DNA from: Piezodorus guildinii
Lineage: Eukaryota; Arthropoda; Insecta; Hemiptera; Pentatomidae
NCBI GenBank assembly: GCA_023052935.1
Contig: CM041292.1
Coordinates: 109,975,147 to 110,039,146, forward strand
DNA length: 64,000 nt
Reading direction: 5' to 3'
Shown here: piece by piece, positions 45,704 through 56,899 of the stretch
Layout: the number at the start of each line of letters is the position of its first letter
How positions within the stretch are numbered: the stretch's first letter is position 1
Position numbers and translations under genes: made by a program
Notes under the pieces: generated by a model
What the model was told of the DNA's origin: nothing
What the model saw: only the letters and a program-made list of their open reading frames with translations
Database searches by the model: none

Positions 45704-46714
45704 TGTTATGTATTGAGGATGCTGAGGGCTCTAAATTTATTATTAAATAATTAATATATTAATAAAGTAAATATCAATAAGCCTTTGTCGGCAAAACATC
45801 AAAAGTTTACTTCCATGGGGCCCCACAGCGACACCTCGGGAAACTTCTTAGACACTAGGACAACGGACCCCTGACTTAGATTCGAAAAAGTCTGAGAAGT
45901 TCTATCCTCAAGAAGAGGCAGTCTTATTCGAACCATTAGAGTTGAAGCCCAGTAAGAGAACAGCGGAGTTCCATCCGCAAGAAGAGATGTCCGACGGGGT
46001 CAGAGGAGCTGGAGGATGAAGCCGAGAAGTGGAGCCAAAGACTTATTCCACCAAAAGTATCTTGTTATTTGTAATATTGTATGGCAAGCTTAATTTTAAT
46101 ATTATCCTCAGTATTTTCAATCATAGGTCTGGAAATTATGTAAATAGAGTTTAAATTTAAAAGTTATGTAATAGTTATATTTAATTTTTTTTTCTCAGTG
46201 GCGCGACAGGCCGTGCAGGCCCTGGGCCTCGCGGTTTGATCTCCTGGGAGATTACACTCGCGTTTCACGATGAAATTCGTAGTGTAGGGTCATCACTCCC
46301 TACGTCTAATTTTTTGAGTGGCCACCATTTGGCTGACGTGTTTCACATACCCGGGGGAGTGGCTGCGAGTGAATCCCGATTTAATCACATCCTTATAAAT
46401 TCCCGCCGGGACTGGATTCGAACTCGCAACCTGTAGCACGAGAAACTACTAGCGCGCTAGCCACTCAGCCACGGGCTCTCCCTCCCCCTCCTCCCCGTTA
46501 TTATATTTAATAATAATTGCTCAAATTTAAATCTGTTAGTAATTTAATGTTACCCTGCATGCCACCTACTGGGATTGGTAAACACCAAACCTTTAGAAAA
46601 GAAATCCAATGGTTTCTTCAGTAATATTAGTCTATACTTACATTAAATATATCAGATAAGCTAGTTTTTGAAACTACTGCTGCCTTAGAAAAGCAGCCGG
46701 TCAAAAACATAGCA
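45704..46714. mobile_element. LTR-1 copy (probable solo LTR) with nested SINE-3
   Basis: In this orientation it begins TGTTATGTATTGAGGATGC and ends GGTCAAAAACATAGCA, flanked by ATAT on both sides (45700-45703, 46715-46718). It is inverted relative to the copies at 14740 and 18109 and shares GAGGATGAAGCCGAG and ATACTGAGGA type blocks. Removing the SINE leaves about 0.7 kb. (TA)n surroundings make the duplication weak evidence by itself; the TG...CA ends and shared borders support it. Confidence 0.65.
46186..46500 (-). mobile_element. SINE-3 (tRNA-derived), complete
   Basis: Flanked by TTATATTTAAT at 46175-46185 and 46501-46511. In minus-strand sense there is a tRNA-like head (GTGGCTGAGTGGCTAGCGCG as box A; GCGAGTTCGAATCCAG as box B), a GC-rich body, and an A-tail seen as T at 46186-46193. 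The single copy in this window. Confidence 0.88.
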
Positions 46715-46811
46715 ATATATATAAGGTGTTGTATTTCTTTTCTCCATGGATTATTTTGATCTTATTTAATTTTATCAAATGTCAATATCTAAAAGGGATT
46801 TATTGTTTCAG

Positions 46812-47065
46812 CTCGATTTGGGTATGTCTGGGGTTCGACTGACGCCGTCACATGGAAGAGTTCGCCTCCCTGTTCCGCAAGCGTTTAGACGTAAGTACTT
46901 GGAACGCCCAAACTCTTCAGAATCTTTTGGAGAGTTGGAAGATGAATTCAAAGACTTGGAATTGATCGTGGATGACATTTCTCTTGGCCAAGGGGTTGTA
47001 CAACTAACAACAGAGCACAAGATGAAAAATCCAACTATCTCAGAAAAGCTGAAAACAAGAGAATT
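46812..47065 (+). CDS. Host internal exon, product unidentified
   Basis: The acceptor TTTATTGTTTCAG ends at 46811 and the donor GTGAGTATAAC starts at 47066. The exon is 254 bp: 84 codons plus 2 bases, starting in phase 0. The peptide starts LDLGMSGVRLTPSHGRVRLP and includes KYLERPNSSESFGELEDEFK and LELIVDDISLGQGVVQL, ending KLKTREL. It is hydrophilic with an acidic middle and shows no domain I recognise. Base composition is well above the local A+T background and synonymous positions look gene-like. It matches none of the repeat families in the window. An ATG at 46779 lies in the presumed intron, so the true 5' part should be upstream, possibly 30822-30963. Confidence 0.75.
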
Positions 47066-47756
47066 GTGAGTATAACGTTAACTAAAAATAAAAACGATTC
47101 TCAACTTTTTCTTTTTTTTCTCGGTTAGTTCACGTTTTAAATGTAATAAACTGTTTGCAATGAAATTGTATTAGGTTCATTTAATCATTTTCTTATCTAT
47201 CATTTTATGAGATTAATATAAAAAGAATTTTCGAATAATTTGATTTTTACAGTCCTATTACCTACCTCATTGCCAAAAAAAAAAAAAAAAAACTATTCTT
47301 TTGGTTTCTTTTGATCAGTTTAAAACTTCATACTCCTTTATATTTGTAGAAGTGTATGTACCTAGTTTGTTAATTGTTAATTATAGACTCTTTAAAAACA
47401 CCTGTCTAAACATTATATTTCCACTACTACATGCAGCCCATTATTTTGCAACAAGTAATATATTTAATCATAAATTACTTAATAAACTTTTTATTAGGAT
47501 CGAAATGTTCTAATTTTTAAATTTCAGAAATGAAAAAATGTATTTATATTAATTATTTATTCTACATCAATTTATTTACTTACAACATTTCCTCCAAGTC
47601 TTTTTTTTTTTTTTTGTTGCTAATTTAGAAAATATTATTAATTTCGATACACTAGATTAGTTTTTTCTCTGGTCTTAAGCAAGAATTCCAAACCATAGGT
47701 ACAAAAACTCTTACCAATGCAATAAATCAAATTAAAATTCAAAGATGAAAATAGGG
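47066..47756. other. AT-rich DNA (probable intron)
   Basis: Follows the donor site at 47066. The A-run at 47275-47291 and T-run at 47600-47616 are the only notable features. Confidence 0.5.
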
Positions 47757-47971
47757 TGGCTCTAGGATTTTTTAATGGGAGTAAAAAATCCTTAGTTATG
47801 CCGTCCTTCGGAGAGGACGTTAAAAGGTGGTCCCGAGCCTGTGCGATGTCAGGTACTTGTTAAAGATCCCTATGCTAATAAAATCTGGATAGGTAAAATT
47901 TAGGACTCCCACTGTAGCATCGTCCAATTAGCCATAGCAGCATAAAAGTGACGTTAAACGAATAAACGAAA
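47757..47971 (+). mobile_element. SINE-1 lacking the tRNA head
   Basis: It starts at the CTAGGATTTTTTAATGGG junction and runs through CCGTCCTTCGGAGAGGACG to GTGACGTTAAACGAATAAAC. The head is absent, consistent with 5' truncation. Confidence 0.85.
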
Positions 47972-48046
47972 CCAACAAAAGATGAAAATACACATTCAAT
48001 CCGGAGAAAATGAGATATTTAATTTATTACGATCAGTGTAGTGTCA

Positions 48047-48240
48047 CAGATCTTTTTTTTTTTTAATTTATTATAGTGATATTTACAACTGTGTTAACAA
48101 AAAATACATCAAGTAAATGTGAACATTGAGGTATGGGTATGATTGGCGTGAGGAGAAACTACCCAGTGGTAGCACTTCAGACAGATAATTTAGTGTCCAA
48201 AAGTAAATTTCTGCATTCTCCAGGTCGCCATTTGAAATAT
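48047..48240 (-). pseudogene. LINE-A-family 3' UTR fragment
   Basis: Poly-T, then ATTTACAACTGTGTTAAC, ATACATCAAGTAAATG and AAACTACCCAGTGGTAGCAC, parallel to the LINE-A 3' UTR at 4238-4350. No coding sequence. Confidence 0.75.
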
Positions 48241-48919
48241 AGTTAATATTTGAAATATAACTCTGTGTTATTTTTTAAATAATGAATTGTACTAGTCATT
48301 CTATTAAGAAATCGACATGAAAGAACAACTACAAATCCCTAGGATGAAGTAGTAGCAGTGCGAGATAGAAAAATGAAACCAAAGTTGTGAAGAATTGTGA
48401 ATTTTGCATCTTAACTTAAATTCATCAAATAACTATCATTAACTGGTAGCTGGACTATCATAGTGCTGTAATGAGTCAAGGACTCCTTTTAATAATGAAT
48501 AAACTTCGAAATCGAATTTCAAATGGCTCCCTCCTATGGGATCACTGAAGGGGGACTGCCGAAAAGGAGTTCTCCTCTTGACTTAGTAAACCACTAGACC
48601 TAAGCTCTTAACAGTCCTTCCCTTTATTGACTTATTTGCAAACTTTTCTTACTTTATCTATCCTTCTTTTCTCCCACTTTTCGTTTTGGACCACCGAAAC
48701 AGGCGAGAGATTGTTTAAATCTCCAACTGAAACTTTGAAAATAAATCACATCAATGATGAAATACTAACGTTCGTGCTATCTATTACAATAATTTGAAAT
48801 GCCTTTCTGATTTCTTCATTAGTGTTCAATCCTCTCTCTGCTTTATCAGGTCAATCTACAAATTTTACCGGAATCTGCCGATCTCCATGTTCCGAGAAAT
48901 GATTATCATGTTGTATATT
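48241..48919. other. Intergenic DNA with a short LINE-A 5' UTR-like patch
   Basis: 48550-48640 (GACTTAGTAAACCACTAGAC and CTAAGCTCTTAACAGTCC) resembles 10320-10380. The rest is unassigned. Confidence 0.35.
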
Positions 48920-49142
48920 GTTTGTTTATTTATTTAACGTCACGTTATGCTACTGTGGCTAATCGGACGATGCTACTATGGGAGTCCTAAATTTTGCTTA
49001 TTCAGTTTTTATTAGGATAGGGTTCTTTAACAAGTGCCTGACATCCCACAGGCTCGGGTCCACCTTTTAACGTCCCCTCCGCAGGACGGCATAACTAAGG
49101 AGTTTATACTCCCATTAAAAAATCCTCGGCCCACCTGCGGGT
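48920..49142 (-). mobile_element. SINE-1, head truncated
   Basis: It runs from the (AAAC/AAAT)n-type tail (TTTGTTTATTTATTTAACG) through the body and central domain to CCCACCTGCGGGTG. The tRNA head is missing. Confidence 0.85.
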
Positions 49143-49767
49143 GCTTCAAGGAGGAGGGGGTGGATGATTACCATGTGCTTGATGAGATCTAAAATTATTT
49201 CGAATTGGCCTCATGTTTTCAGTCTGAATCAATTGTTTCCTTGCTTACTTACAACGATCGATTTCATTGGTCCCAGTCAAAAAAGTTTAAACCAACGAAA
49301 GTTTTCTATCTATTAATAATTTAATTCACATAAAAACATTTTCTTCTAATCCATTTGGTGCAACAACAAAATGTAAGATATAAAGGTGTTGAAATGTGCC
49401 CCCATTCATATGGCATTTCTCTCATATGCAGAAAGACTTCTTTTCAATACGAATCTTTTATAAAGGCCTAGCCAATTCGGTGTGACAATACCACAGACGA
49501 TTGGCAACGAGACTCAGTCTAATTGTGGCACTTTTGATCCAAGTTTTATCTACTTTGTAAATCCGTTCCTATTGAGTATTTTCTGTTTACAATATTCATA
49601 AAGATTATTTTGCATTCCTTTGATGATGTGATCTCTAAATCTGCTTCCGTTTGGAAAATCCCATAACTGCTATGTCTGTTATAAAAACTGTATTTTATTG
49701 TAAAAGCATCTATTGTCTCTGAACTTATGTTGCTATAACTGTAACAAATATTTTGTGGCCTTCTTCA

Positions 49768-49808
<41 letters not shown>

Positions 49809-50239
49809 GTAGAAAATGTTACCAATGCACAGTAAAAACAAGGATTAGAGGAAACTAAATACGATTATTTTACTAATACATCACATGATTTCATTGTCAT
49901 GAGTGAACGATAAACTTTTTGATATCCATCAAGTATTTTTAATCATATTAGATCCATTAACAATATAGAATGCGGTTACAAGGTGTGTTTGTGTGGTATT
50001 CACATTGTGCCATAATCATAGCCCCTGATTTAATTTGTTTAATAAACTCCAAGGTTTTTATTCGGACTATATATTGACTTAAAGAACACACCTTTGTCTA
50101 ACACAAAAATAACAAAAACTGATTTTTTTTTTTTTATAAGTCAATTGATATAAGTACATAATTGATTCTTTATTAACGTATATTTTAATTCAAGCAATCT
50201 GGACGAACGTAATAGAACTATTAGATTTTACTGAATCCT
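49143..50239. other. AT-rich DNA with a 37-base A-run
   Basis: The A-run at 49770-49806 could be the tail of a plus-strand retrotransposed sequence (upstream AATATTTTGTGGCCTTCTTC), but no target duplication or coding remnant was found. Confidence 0.4.
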
Positions 50240-50440
50240 AATTTTTTTTGTTCATTTGTTATAATTTGCAACTAACTTAATCAAACCATGAATAAATATG
50301 CAGGGTGAGGAAAAATCGTGAAAATGTCTTAAGAAAGAACTACCCGTTGGTAGTTCTTCACAAACTATTTAAAGGCATTAGGCCACCTCCTTTTCAATCG
50401 CCTCGAAGGGTCATTAGGAATATCTGAGGAAGGTATATTA
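50240..50440 (-). pseudogene. LINE-A-family 3' end fragment with perfect hairpin
   Basis: It carries the conserved 3' UTR element as AAGAACTACCCGTTGGTAG plus TTCTT (50335-50358), followed by CCACCTCCTTTTCAATCGCC corresponding to the ORF2 C-terminal codons (basic R-R-L-K-R motif). Short and dead. Confidence 0.7.
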
Positions 50441-51009
50441 CGGACAAGTGGGCTTGTGTGGACAAAATTTTAAATTTAAATTCTCAAATGCCCGGAAAGT
50501 CTTTTAGTCAAAAGCACTGCTTAAAATAGCTAACGAAACATCCTAAGCGACACATGACATTATTCATAAAGACTATTACAATTCGACATTACAACCATTT
50601 CAGCCACTACTTTAAAATATTACAATACTTTCGACACTAAGCCACTGGCATTCACATTAAAATAGGAAAACTTAATGTCCGTACCGACAAAGACGTTGCT
50701 GGTCGTTTCCAACTATATGCTAATTAATTAACCTGCACTCCTACGATGAGGACCGCCTGAACCGACAACGAATCAGCTTATTCCCTAGCAATTCGTAGAT
50801 TGTATATTACATACACTGTATATTTTATCTTAGTAATAAACAGAATATTAGCTGCATAGTACCATGATGTTTAGAATTATGAGAGTTTCAGTGATTCTTT
50901 CACTCACAATCAGATTTTTGGCTAGTAATGTTTTGTTTCGTTTGTCCTTCACCTTCAATCGTTCGCAAATATTGATTGAAATTAAAACCTTTCTTCAGCT
51001 TTGAACAGA
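50441..51009. other. Intergenic DNA
   Basis: No assigned feature. Confidence 0.4.
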
Positions 51010-51623
51010 TGATAACACCATTTTGGTTTCCGCTAACTCCTTCTAAACAACAAGACGGATTTTGATTTTTTCACCATTACTTAGGGCATCCTTTCCTTAA
51101 GGTTTATAAGTAAAATGCTTTGCAATTTAGCTTTTCTTCAAACGTGAAAAATAAGTTTTCTGTAACCAAGTAACCAAAAAATTATTCCTGAAATATTTTT
51201 ACATAAATAAATATAAGATAATTATAAACCTAATAGAATAGAAACGCTTGTTATTTCTATAGTTTGTGAATACATAGATACCAATCAACTTTGATGAGCG
51301 GGTTAGCGCGTGTTGCCTAGCAACACAGAGGACCAAATAATTACGAGTTCGATACTCGGTGCTGGGGGCTTTTGTTTCAGCTTTTATCCTCCGCCCTTAC
51401 CCCCTGGCCCGAGAAACCCCGTATAGCCACCAAAGGCGTGGTAGGGGTGAAAAAAAAATCTCTTCTTCACTTTAAAATAAACTTAACCAATCGCACTTTT
51501 CGTTACAGTCAATTAAAACTAAAGCCAAGATAAAATATAAATCGATCAAAAAGAACTTTTTTTAAACATAAATGACACCTCATTAAAATTGCACCCGTGC
51601 GAAGCAGGGGGCTAGTCCGCTAG
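51010..51623 (+). mobile_element. Helitron-like element with nested SINE-2
   Basis: It starts around GATAACACCATTTTGGTTTC (true 5' TC not clear) and ends GGGGGCTAGTCCGCTAG followed by T at 51624. A hairpin-like CCCGTGCGAAGCAGGGG lies about 12 bases before the end. It is collinear with 29984-30543 on both sides of the SINE-2. Confidence 0.7.
51294..51459 (+). mobile_element. SINE-2 copy inside Helitron-like element
   Basis: Head GAGCGGGTTAGCGCGTGTTG with box B GAGTTCGATACTC, then the body GAGAAACCCCGTATAGCC and an A-tail. The shorter remnant at the same place in 29984-30543 keeps GAGCGGGTTAGCGCGCGTTG and the following AATCTCT and TTCACTTT. Confidence 0.85.
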
Positions 51624-52304
51624 TTCATAATAATTATATAAGTGTTTTAGAACTTAAATTTAAGTATGTTTAATACTTAGAGAGTTAAATACGTTATAAG
51701 GAGATATTCACTCAGGATAAATATAAAGCTTACCTCATATGAGATTTTAAATTATTATGGTGGACAGGAGGTATAATAATGATCTATTATTACCGTATAG
51801 GAAGACTCCCCTGATCCAAAATAAAGCCATTAAGTAATGATCCAAGCTCTTAGCAATTACCTAATAGGACCCTGATGGAGCTCAAGATTGCCCCGGCTAC
51901 AGATTGTATTAGATTATTGGCCGATAGTGGGAGGCACTACCTGCTTCCCTCTTCTATTGGTCAACACATTAGTATTAATTGCTTATTCCATCAGATAGGG
52001 CAACAATGGATAATAAACATTAATTTAACGTCTCCAATAATAATTACTAAAACAAATAGGGGCGGTAGCGTTGTTGGCCAGTTAAGAGAAGAATGCACTG
52101 GCCAAGGATGAACAACATACACAAAATAGCCTTATTTTTATGTTTGTCGAAGTTTCGGCCAATTTCATTGTACTCATTGTTTTAATAGTAAATCAGTATA
52201 ACTATAACATAAAAAAAAATAATGAAATGCGATACTAAAAAATAACAGTTGATGTGAAAACATATCCAACACGTTGATGGAATGATAAACTTGGATGTTT
52301 AAGT
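51624..52304. other. Intergenic DNA
   Basis: A 78-codon plus frame at 51875-52111 has no motif or splice context. Otherwise unassigned. Confidence 0.4.
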
Positions 52305-53330
52305 AATATTTTTTTAAATATTTGTTGAGATGCATTACAATTTGTTTCAAAATGAACAATAGTAATAGTGATATGAGACCGAATTCATATGATATATTCA
52401 TATCATATATAGAAAATAGATTAGAATAGAAAAAAAATTTATTCAGGGACTGGGTCCCTTAAGAATAACAAATTGTACATTGAAATATGAAATAACACAA
52501 TAAGTCTGGTCAACAGGCAATATTAACGTAGTTATTATTTAAAATAAGAAATATTATACAAAAAAAAAAAAAAAAAATTAAATCTTCCGAAAACGATGGT
52601 GTTGAACAGAATGAAAAATAAATGAGTTGACAAACAAGATATACATTTAAACAGTAGGCTTTTTACTTATTTTTTTCATTCAAAATTCAAAACTTAGAAT
52701 TGCAATATCATTACGCGTCTGTTTAGGGTGATAGGAGGTACAATACAAGTTCGGATTTGAATGAGAATAGAGAAGCAGAATGGCGTATATGAGTAGGTAG
52801 AGAATTCCAGAGGGTAGTAGAGCGGATAATAAAGGAACGGTTAAAAGTTTTAGTTTTTTGGGTAGGAACGTAAAGGTCAGAATGGCGTGATCTTGTTTCA
52901 AGAGAGTGGGGTGAGGATTTAAATTGAAGGAGACTATGGATATAGGGTTGTTGATGGGAGTTAATGGTTTGGAAAGGTATGATCCTAGGAAATATTTTCT
53001 GCGGGTGGGAAAAGGAGCCACTTTAACTCGCTGTATAAGTAATAAATAAATTCCTACATATATAAAAAAAACCGAATAAAAAAAAAAAAAAACAGTCTAT
53101 TATTGAGATAAATAAAGTTGACAAATAAATAAACACTGTACCTACAATCATAACTATATAAAATATTTACAGTCTGCTAAAGGAACCCCAGATTGGGCTT
53201 TTTCCTCCATTTGTAGAGGGAAAAGCGGAATCCGAGAGATCCCAGTTCCTCTCTGTTAGCCCGTCACTAGTGTGAGCCAGTGGAGGCTGAGTTAGGGAGC
53301 GATAGCCAAAAACATACAGAGGATTTGAAA
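52305..53330 (-). pseudogene. LINE-B-family 3' end, split by LINE-C
   Basis: 52305-52430 matches the terminal LINE-B 3' UTR (GCATTACAATTTGTTTCAAA, ATGAACAATAGTAATAGTG). 53080-53330 matches the inner 3' UTR (ATTTACAGTCTGCTAAAGG, TTTTTCCTCCATTTGTAGAG, TCACTAGTGTGAGCCAGTGG). The LINE-C fragment between them is a later insertion. Confidence 0.75.
52437..53045 (-). pseudogene. LINE-C 3' fragment, minus strand
   Basis: Its tail reads CTGGGTCCCTTAAGAATAAC on the plus strand, complementing the GGGACTATGTCCCAGAATAA ending of the 34560 copy. Minus-strand frames encode decayed relatives of the HHSDLYIPSHRTK and WNSIPSNIRR regions (for example SGILYLLIYAILLLYSHSN in a shifted frame). Confidence 0.75.
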
Positions 53331-54354
53331 ATAAAAGTAATTATAGGGTAAAAGATTATAAAACAAATACAATATTAAGAAGTAAGGTTCTAAGTTATGT
53401 ATCTCTACAGATAAAGAAAATAATATGATGAAATGTCAATATGAAGTTATTATACGAATAAATAAGATAAAATACATAAGTCTGGGAAAATGAATGGAAA
53501 CATGATGGAACGAGGTAATATGAAAAAGGATAAAAATAGGAAAGACTGCTGCAAAAATTGTAGAAGTGCATTAGCCCAGATAGGAGGAAGCCTTAGAGTG
53601 GATCATGGGAGACTATTGTCTTTGTACTAAGATATAGTTTGAGAACGTTCTGCTATTAACAACAAAAAAGTCAGCTAAGGCCATTCAGATAATCCTACAT
53701 AGTGATTGATTGGGTTCTAATTATTATTGTTTGTATTCAAGGATTTTTGTTTCATGTGCACGACGAGATTAATATATTAATAGATATTATAGTGTTTCTA
53801 TTCTTAGTTATTTGTATATCCTTTTCCTTAATATTCTCAAATTATCAAGCAGATATTCACTTTTTCCTCTCTTAGCATTTTTTTTTTTCATAATTCCTTC
53901 CTCAGTTTTGCCAATCAGGAGGGTCTTGCTTATAAACAGGCAGTAATTATGAGCGATAAACCTTATCCAGTATTAATCTTTAGCTGAAGTATACAATAAA
54001 AATTAATTTCGTAGCACAGCAAATGTTCATTCCATCATTTCATTGCATTGCATTTTGCTGTTAGACACATACTTAAGATAAGATAAGGGATGACAAGATA
54101 AAAACCACGTGTTGCATTGATAACAATTGATTTGTCCTTTATTTTCTTTTAGTGTTAGCGTTTTTGAAACATTTTTTTCTGGTAAACGAATTACGTCGTT
54201 GAACATGAAACAATCGTGCGAAGGGTCCGCAATAACCATATTTTTATTATAATGATTTTACATTGGTGTGAATAATGGATCGTAAATTTTGCTCAAGCAC
54301 AGGCTCAGTCTATCCTTGTATAAATGCCCAGCATATATTTTCTTACTTGTGTAT
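53331..54354. other. AT-rich DNA
   Basis: No assigned feature. Confidence 0.4.
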
Positions 54355-54366
54355 TAATATCAACTA

Positions 54367-54659
54367 GCTGTACCACTACAATCCATGGGTCTTGTGCTCA
54401 GTACATATAGAATTCGTCCTATTTCTAGGCCAACGCCCTGCTATGAGGTGATTAGGCTTGATCACGCTCAGCTGCCAGTTTTCCCCCATTTTTTAGGTAC
54501 CCACTTTATACAGGCTTGGTCTGCCCCCGAAGGGACTCCATAACCCTGAGTCGCCCTCCGACTGAATTAACAGAATAAATAATATTCTGCCATAGCCGGG
54601 ATTCAAACCCAGGACCTAGAGAACAGACTAGTGCTCTATCCACTAACCACACCGTTTCC
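54367..54659 (-). mobile_element. SINE-4 (tRNA-derived), complete
   Basis: Flanked by TAATATCAACTA at 54355-54366 and 54660-54671. In minus-strand sense the head is GTGGTTAGTGGATAGAGCAC and box B is GGGTTTGAATCCC, followed by a GC-rich body with GGAGTCCCTTCGGGGGCAG. Single copy in this window. Confidence 0.9.
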
Positions 54660-54671
54660 TAATATCAACTA

Positions 54672-55350
54672 CAGTAAATAAAATCGAAGAAAATTAAATT
54701 ATCTGTAATCACTTCCACGGTTATATTGGGCGTCTAATAAGATACGGTATATAGTAGATTGTATGAAAACACTATTATTTAGGATGGACCTCTTGGCCAC
54801 AGGAAGTAATTTGATAAACAGAAATTCATACATTAATTTGATCAAATTTGATTCATACATTAGAGCATCACAAGGTGTGTCCTTGTTACCTATCACTATT
54901 TTTTACCAGCTATAAATAAATTCAAATTGGTCTGTTCTCTGAATCTGATATCTAACTCTTCGAAGAAATTTGGCCCGCTTCGGAGACGCAGAAATTAGCG
55001 AGCATGAGATACGAGATGGTAAGAGTGACACTATCTATAAGAGGAGGGAGTATTTATTTCCTTGTAGGGCTCGGTCTGTATTAATAACTATACGTGTTAC
55101 ATGTTACCCTCGGGACTGAAGAGTGACTAATGCTGCTATTACAGAAAGGGCCTTCCCTTTGTCCCAACTCCTTTCTCCTATGGAGCCCCCGCCTTAAGGC
55201 AACATAAATTCGCTTATTGTTTATAATAGGCCCTGATTGTTGCTCATTTATAAGTTCTTCACTTCTTATCTTTAATGGAGTTCTATTTTCTTTTCAATAG
55301 CTATTGATTTTATCACCTGCACACCCCTATGTATCACATATATATATATA
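54672..55350. other. Intergenic DNA
   Basis: 55140-55215 is GC-richer (CTTTCTCCTATGGAGCCCCC), distantly like 48525-48545. Nothing else assigned. Confidence 0.4.
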
Positions 55351-55872
55351 AGTTTGTGTTGTTCTTAGGTTTCAGTCAATGAATAAACAATTTCATCTAT
55401 GCGACGTTTCGAGAATTTATTGTTCTCATAATCATGCCTTAACAGTGGAAAAACAAAAAAACAGAACATTAATATTATTATACAATAATTAATATATGAT
55501 GTTATTGTTAGAGATATAAAAAAGAGTACATTGAACAATGAATAATCATACAGTAGGTACATAGATATTTTAAATTAGGATTTACATTAAAGATATTATT
55601 ATAAAATTGTAAGTAATTTTATAATAATATCTTTAATGTAAATCCTAATTTAAAATATCTATGTACCTACTGTATGATTATTCATTGTTCAATGTACTCT
55701 TTTTTATATCTCTAACAATAACATCATATATTAATTATTGTATAATAATATTAATGTTCTGTTTTTTTGTTTTTCCACTGTTAAGGCATGATTATGAGAA
55801 CAATAAATTCTCGAAACGTCGCATAGATAAAATTGTTTATTCATTGATTGAAACCTAAGAACAACACAAACT
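55351..55872. repeat. Near-perfect 258-bp inverted repeat with 6-bp loop
   Basis: Arms 55351-55608 and 55615-55872 pair end to end around GTAAGT with no indel. The two opposite-strand 65-codon frames they contain differ at only two residues (DEIVYSLTET versus DKIVYSLIET). Each arm contains, outward-reading, GAGAACAATAAATTCTCG then AAACGTC. The frames are not believed to be genes. Confidence 0.95.
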
Positions 55873-55900
55873 TAAATTATCAGCAGTCGAGAACTGATCA

Positions 55901-55904
<4 letters not shown>

Positions 55905-55952
<48 letters not shown>
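55905..55952. repeat. (TA)n-(TG)n microsatellite
   Basis: TA run followed by GTGTGTGTGTGT. Confidence 0.95.
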
Positions 55953-55978
55953 TGAAAAAAATAAAAGCAATAGTAATA

Positions 55979-56897
55979 TTGGGTTGTGTCACATGATATG
56001 TTCGTTTTCAAGGTAAAAGATTTTACGAAAATACGATATGAAAACAAGATAATTTTATTCGAAGTATTTACCTTCTTTTTCTACACATTTTTCCCAACGT
56101 GACACCAACTTTTTTATCCCCGAACTGAAAAAACTGTGCTTTGAAGCGAAACAAAATCTGAAAACGCACTTCTCACTTGATCATCATTTTTAAAAAGTTT
56201 TTCATTGGTCGAAGTTGTCTAAATTCCTGAACAGGTGGTAATCTGTTGGAGACAAGTCGGGAGAATATGATGGGTGCGGAAGAACTTCGTAGTCCAGTTC
56301 TTTCAATTTTTGCACGGTATGTTTTGAAACGAGTCTTGCTGTCGCTCAGTGAGATCATGAGGTACCCTTGTATCGAGCTTTTTTATTTTCCCAATACACT
56401 TTAAATGTCTGGAAACGGTAGATGCACTTGCATTTAGTTTTGCTGAGAGTCCTTTAATTGTTTGGTAGGGGTTTCCTTCTACTGTATGTTTAAGGACATC
56501 GTTGTCTATTACGGACGGAGGTCTTCCTCGGGGCAAGTTTTCCAATTCGGTATCCCCAGCTGAAAACTTAGCAAATCAACGGCGAATGGTCCGTTTATTA
56601 ACACTCCCTTCCCCAACCGCCTTGCAAATATTTCTAGCGGCCTCAGCTGCTGAATGGCCGAGTTTAAACTCGTACAAAAATATTGCTTGAAAATCGCGTG
56701 TTTCCATGTTCATATTTGGAGGTATACTAAAAAGTGGGTAATTGATTGGGAAGCTAATGTATATAGTACAAAGGTAGAGGATTAGTAACTGTTTACTTTA
56801 AATATGTAAACATTCGGAAGAAAACAACAGAGACCTGAAAAATCCTTTATGTATTTCAGAAACTATAAAAACGGACATTTCATGTGAAACAACCCAA
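55979..56897 (-). pseudogene. Second mariner family, internally deleted
   Basis: Terminal repeats TTGGGTTGTGTCACATGATA (left) and the complement of TTGGGTTGTTTCACATGAAA (right) are bounded by TA at 55977-55978 and 56898-56899. Minus-strand remnants show a second helix-turn-helix region (RGRPPSVIDNDVLKHTVEGN, then STVSRHLKCIGKIKKLD and VPHDLTERQQ). A frameshift/deletion then jumps to KLKELDYEVLPHPSYSPDLS and PTDYHLFR. The third catalytic Asp (in SPTD) is kept, but the first and second (DEKW and HDNARPH regions) are deleted. Length 919 bp versus about 1.3 kb for intact mariners. Different subfamily from the 22946 copy by end sequence and protein. Confidence 0.9.
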
Positions 56898-56899
56898 TA

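Noticed and set aside
46779..46811. ATG at 46779 as the start of a 96-residue gene
   Set aside because: The stretch is AT-rich and ends in a strong splice acceptor at 46811, so it is better read as intron sequence.
49770..49806. Processed pseudogene tail
   Set aside because: A 37-base A-run is present, but upstream sequence shows no coding remnant and no target duplication was found.
55365..55858. Pair of 65-codon membrane-like proteins on opposite strands
   Set aside because: They are the two arms of the same palindrome; the frames are mirror copies rich in simple hydrophobic codons.
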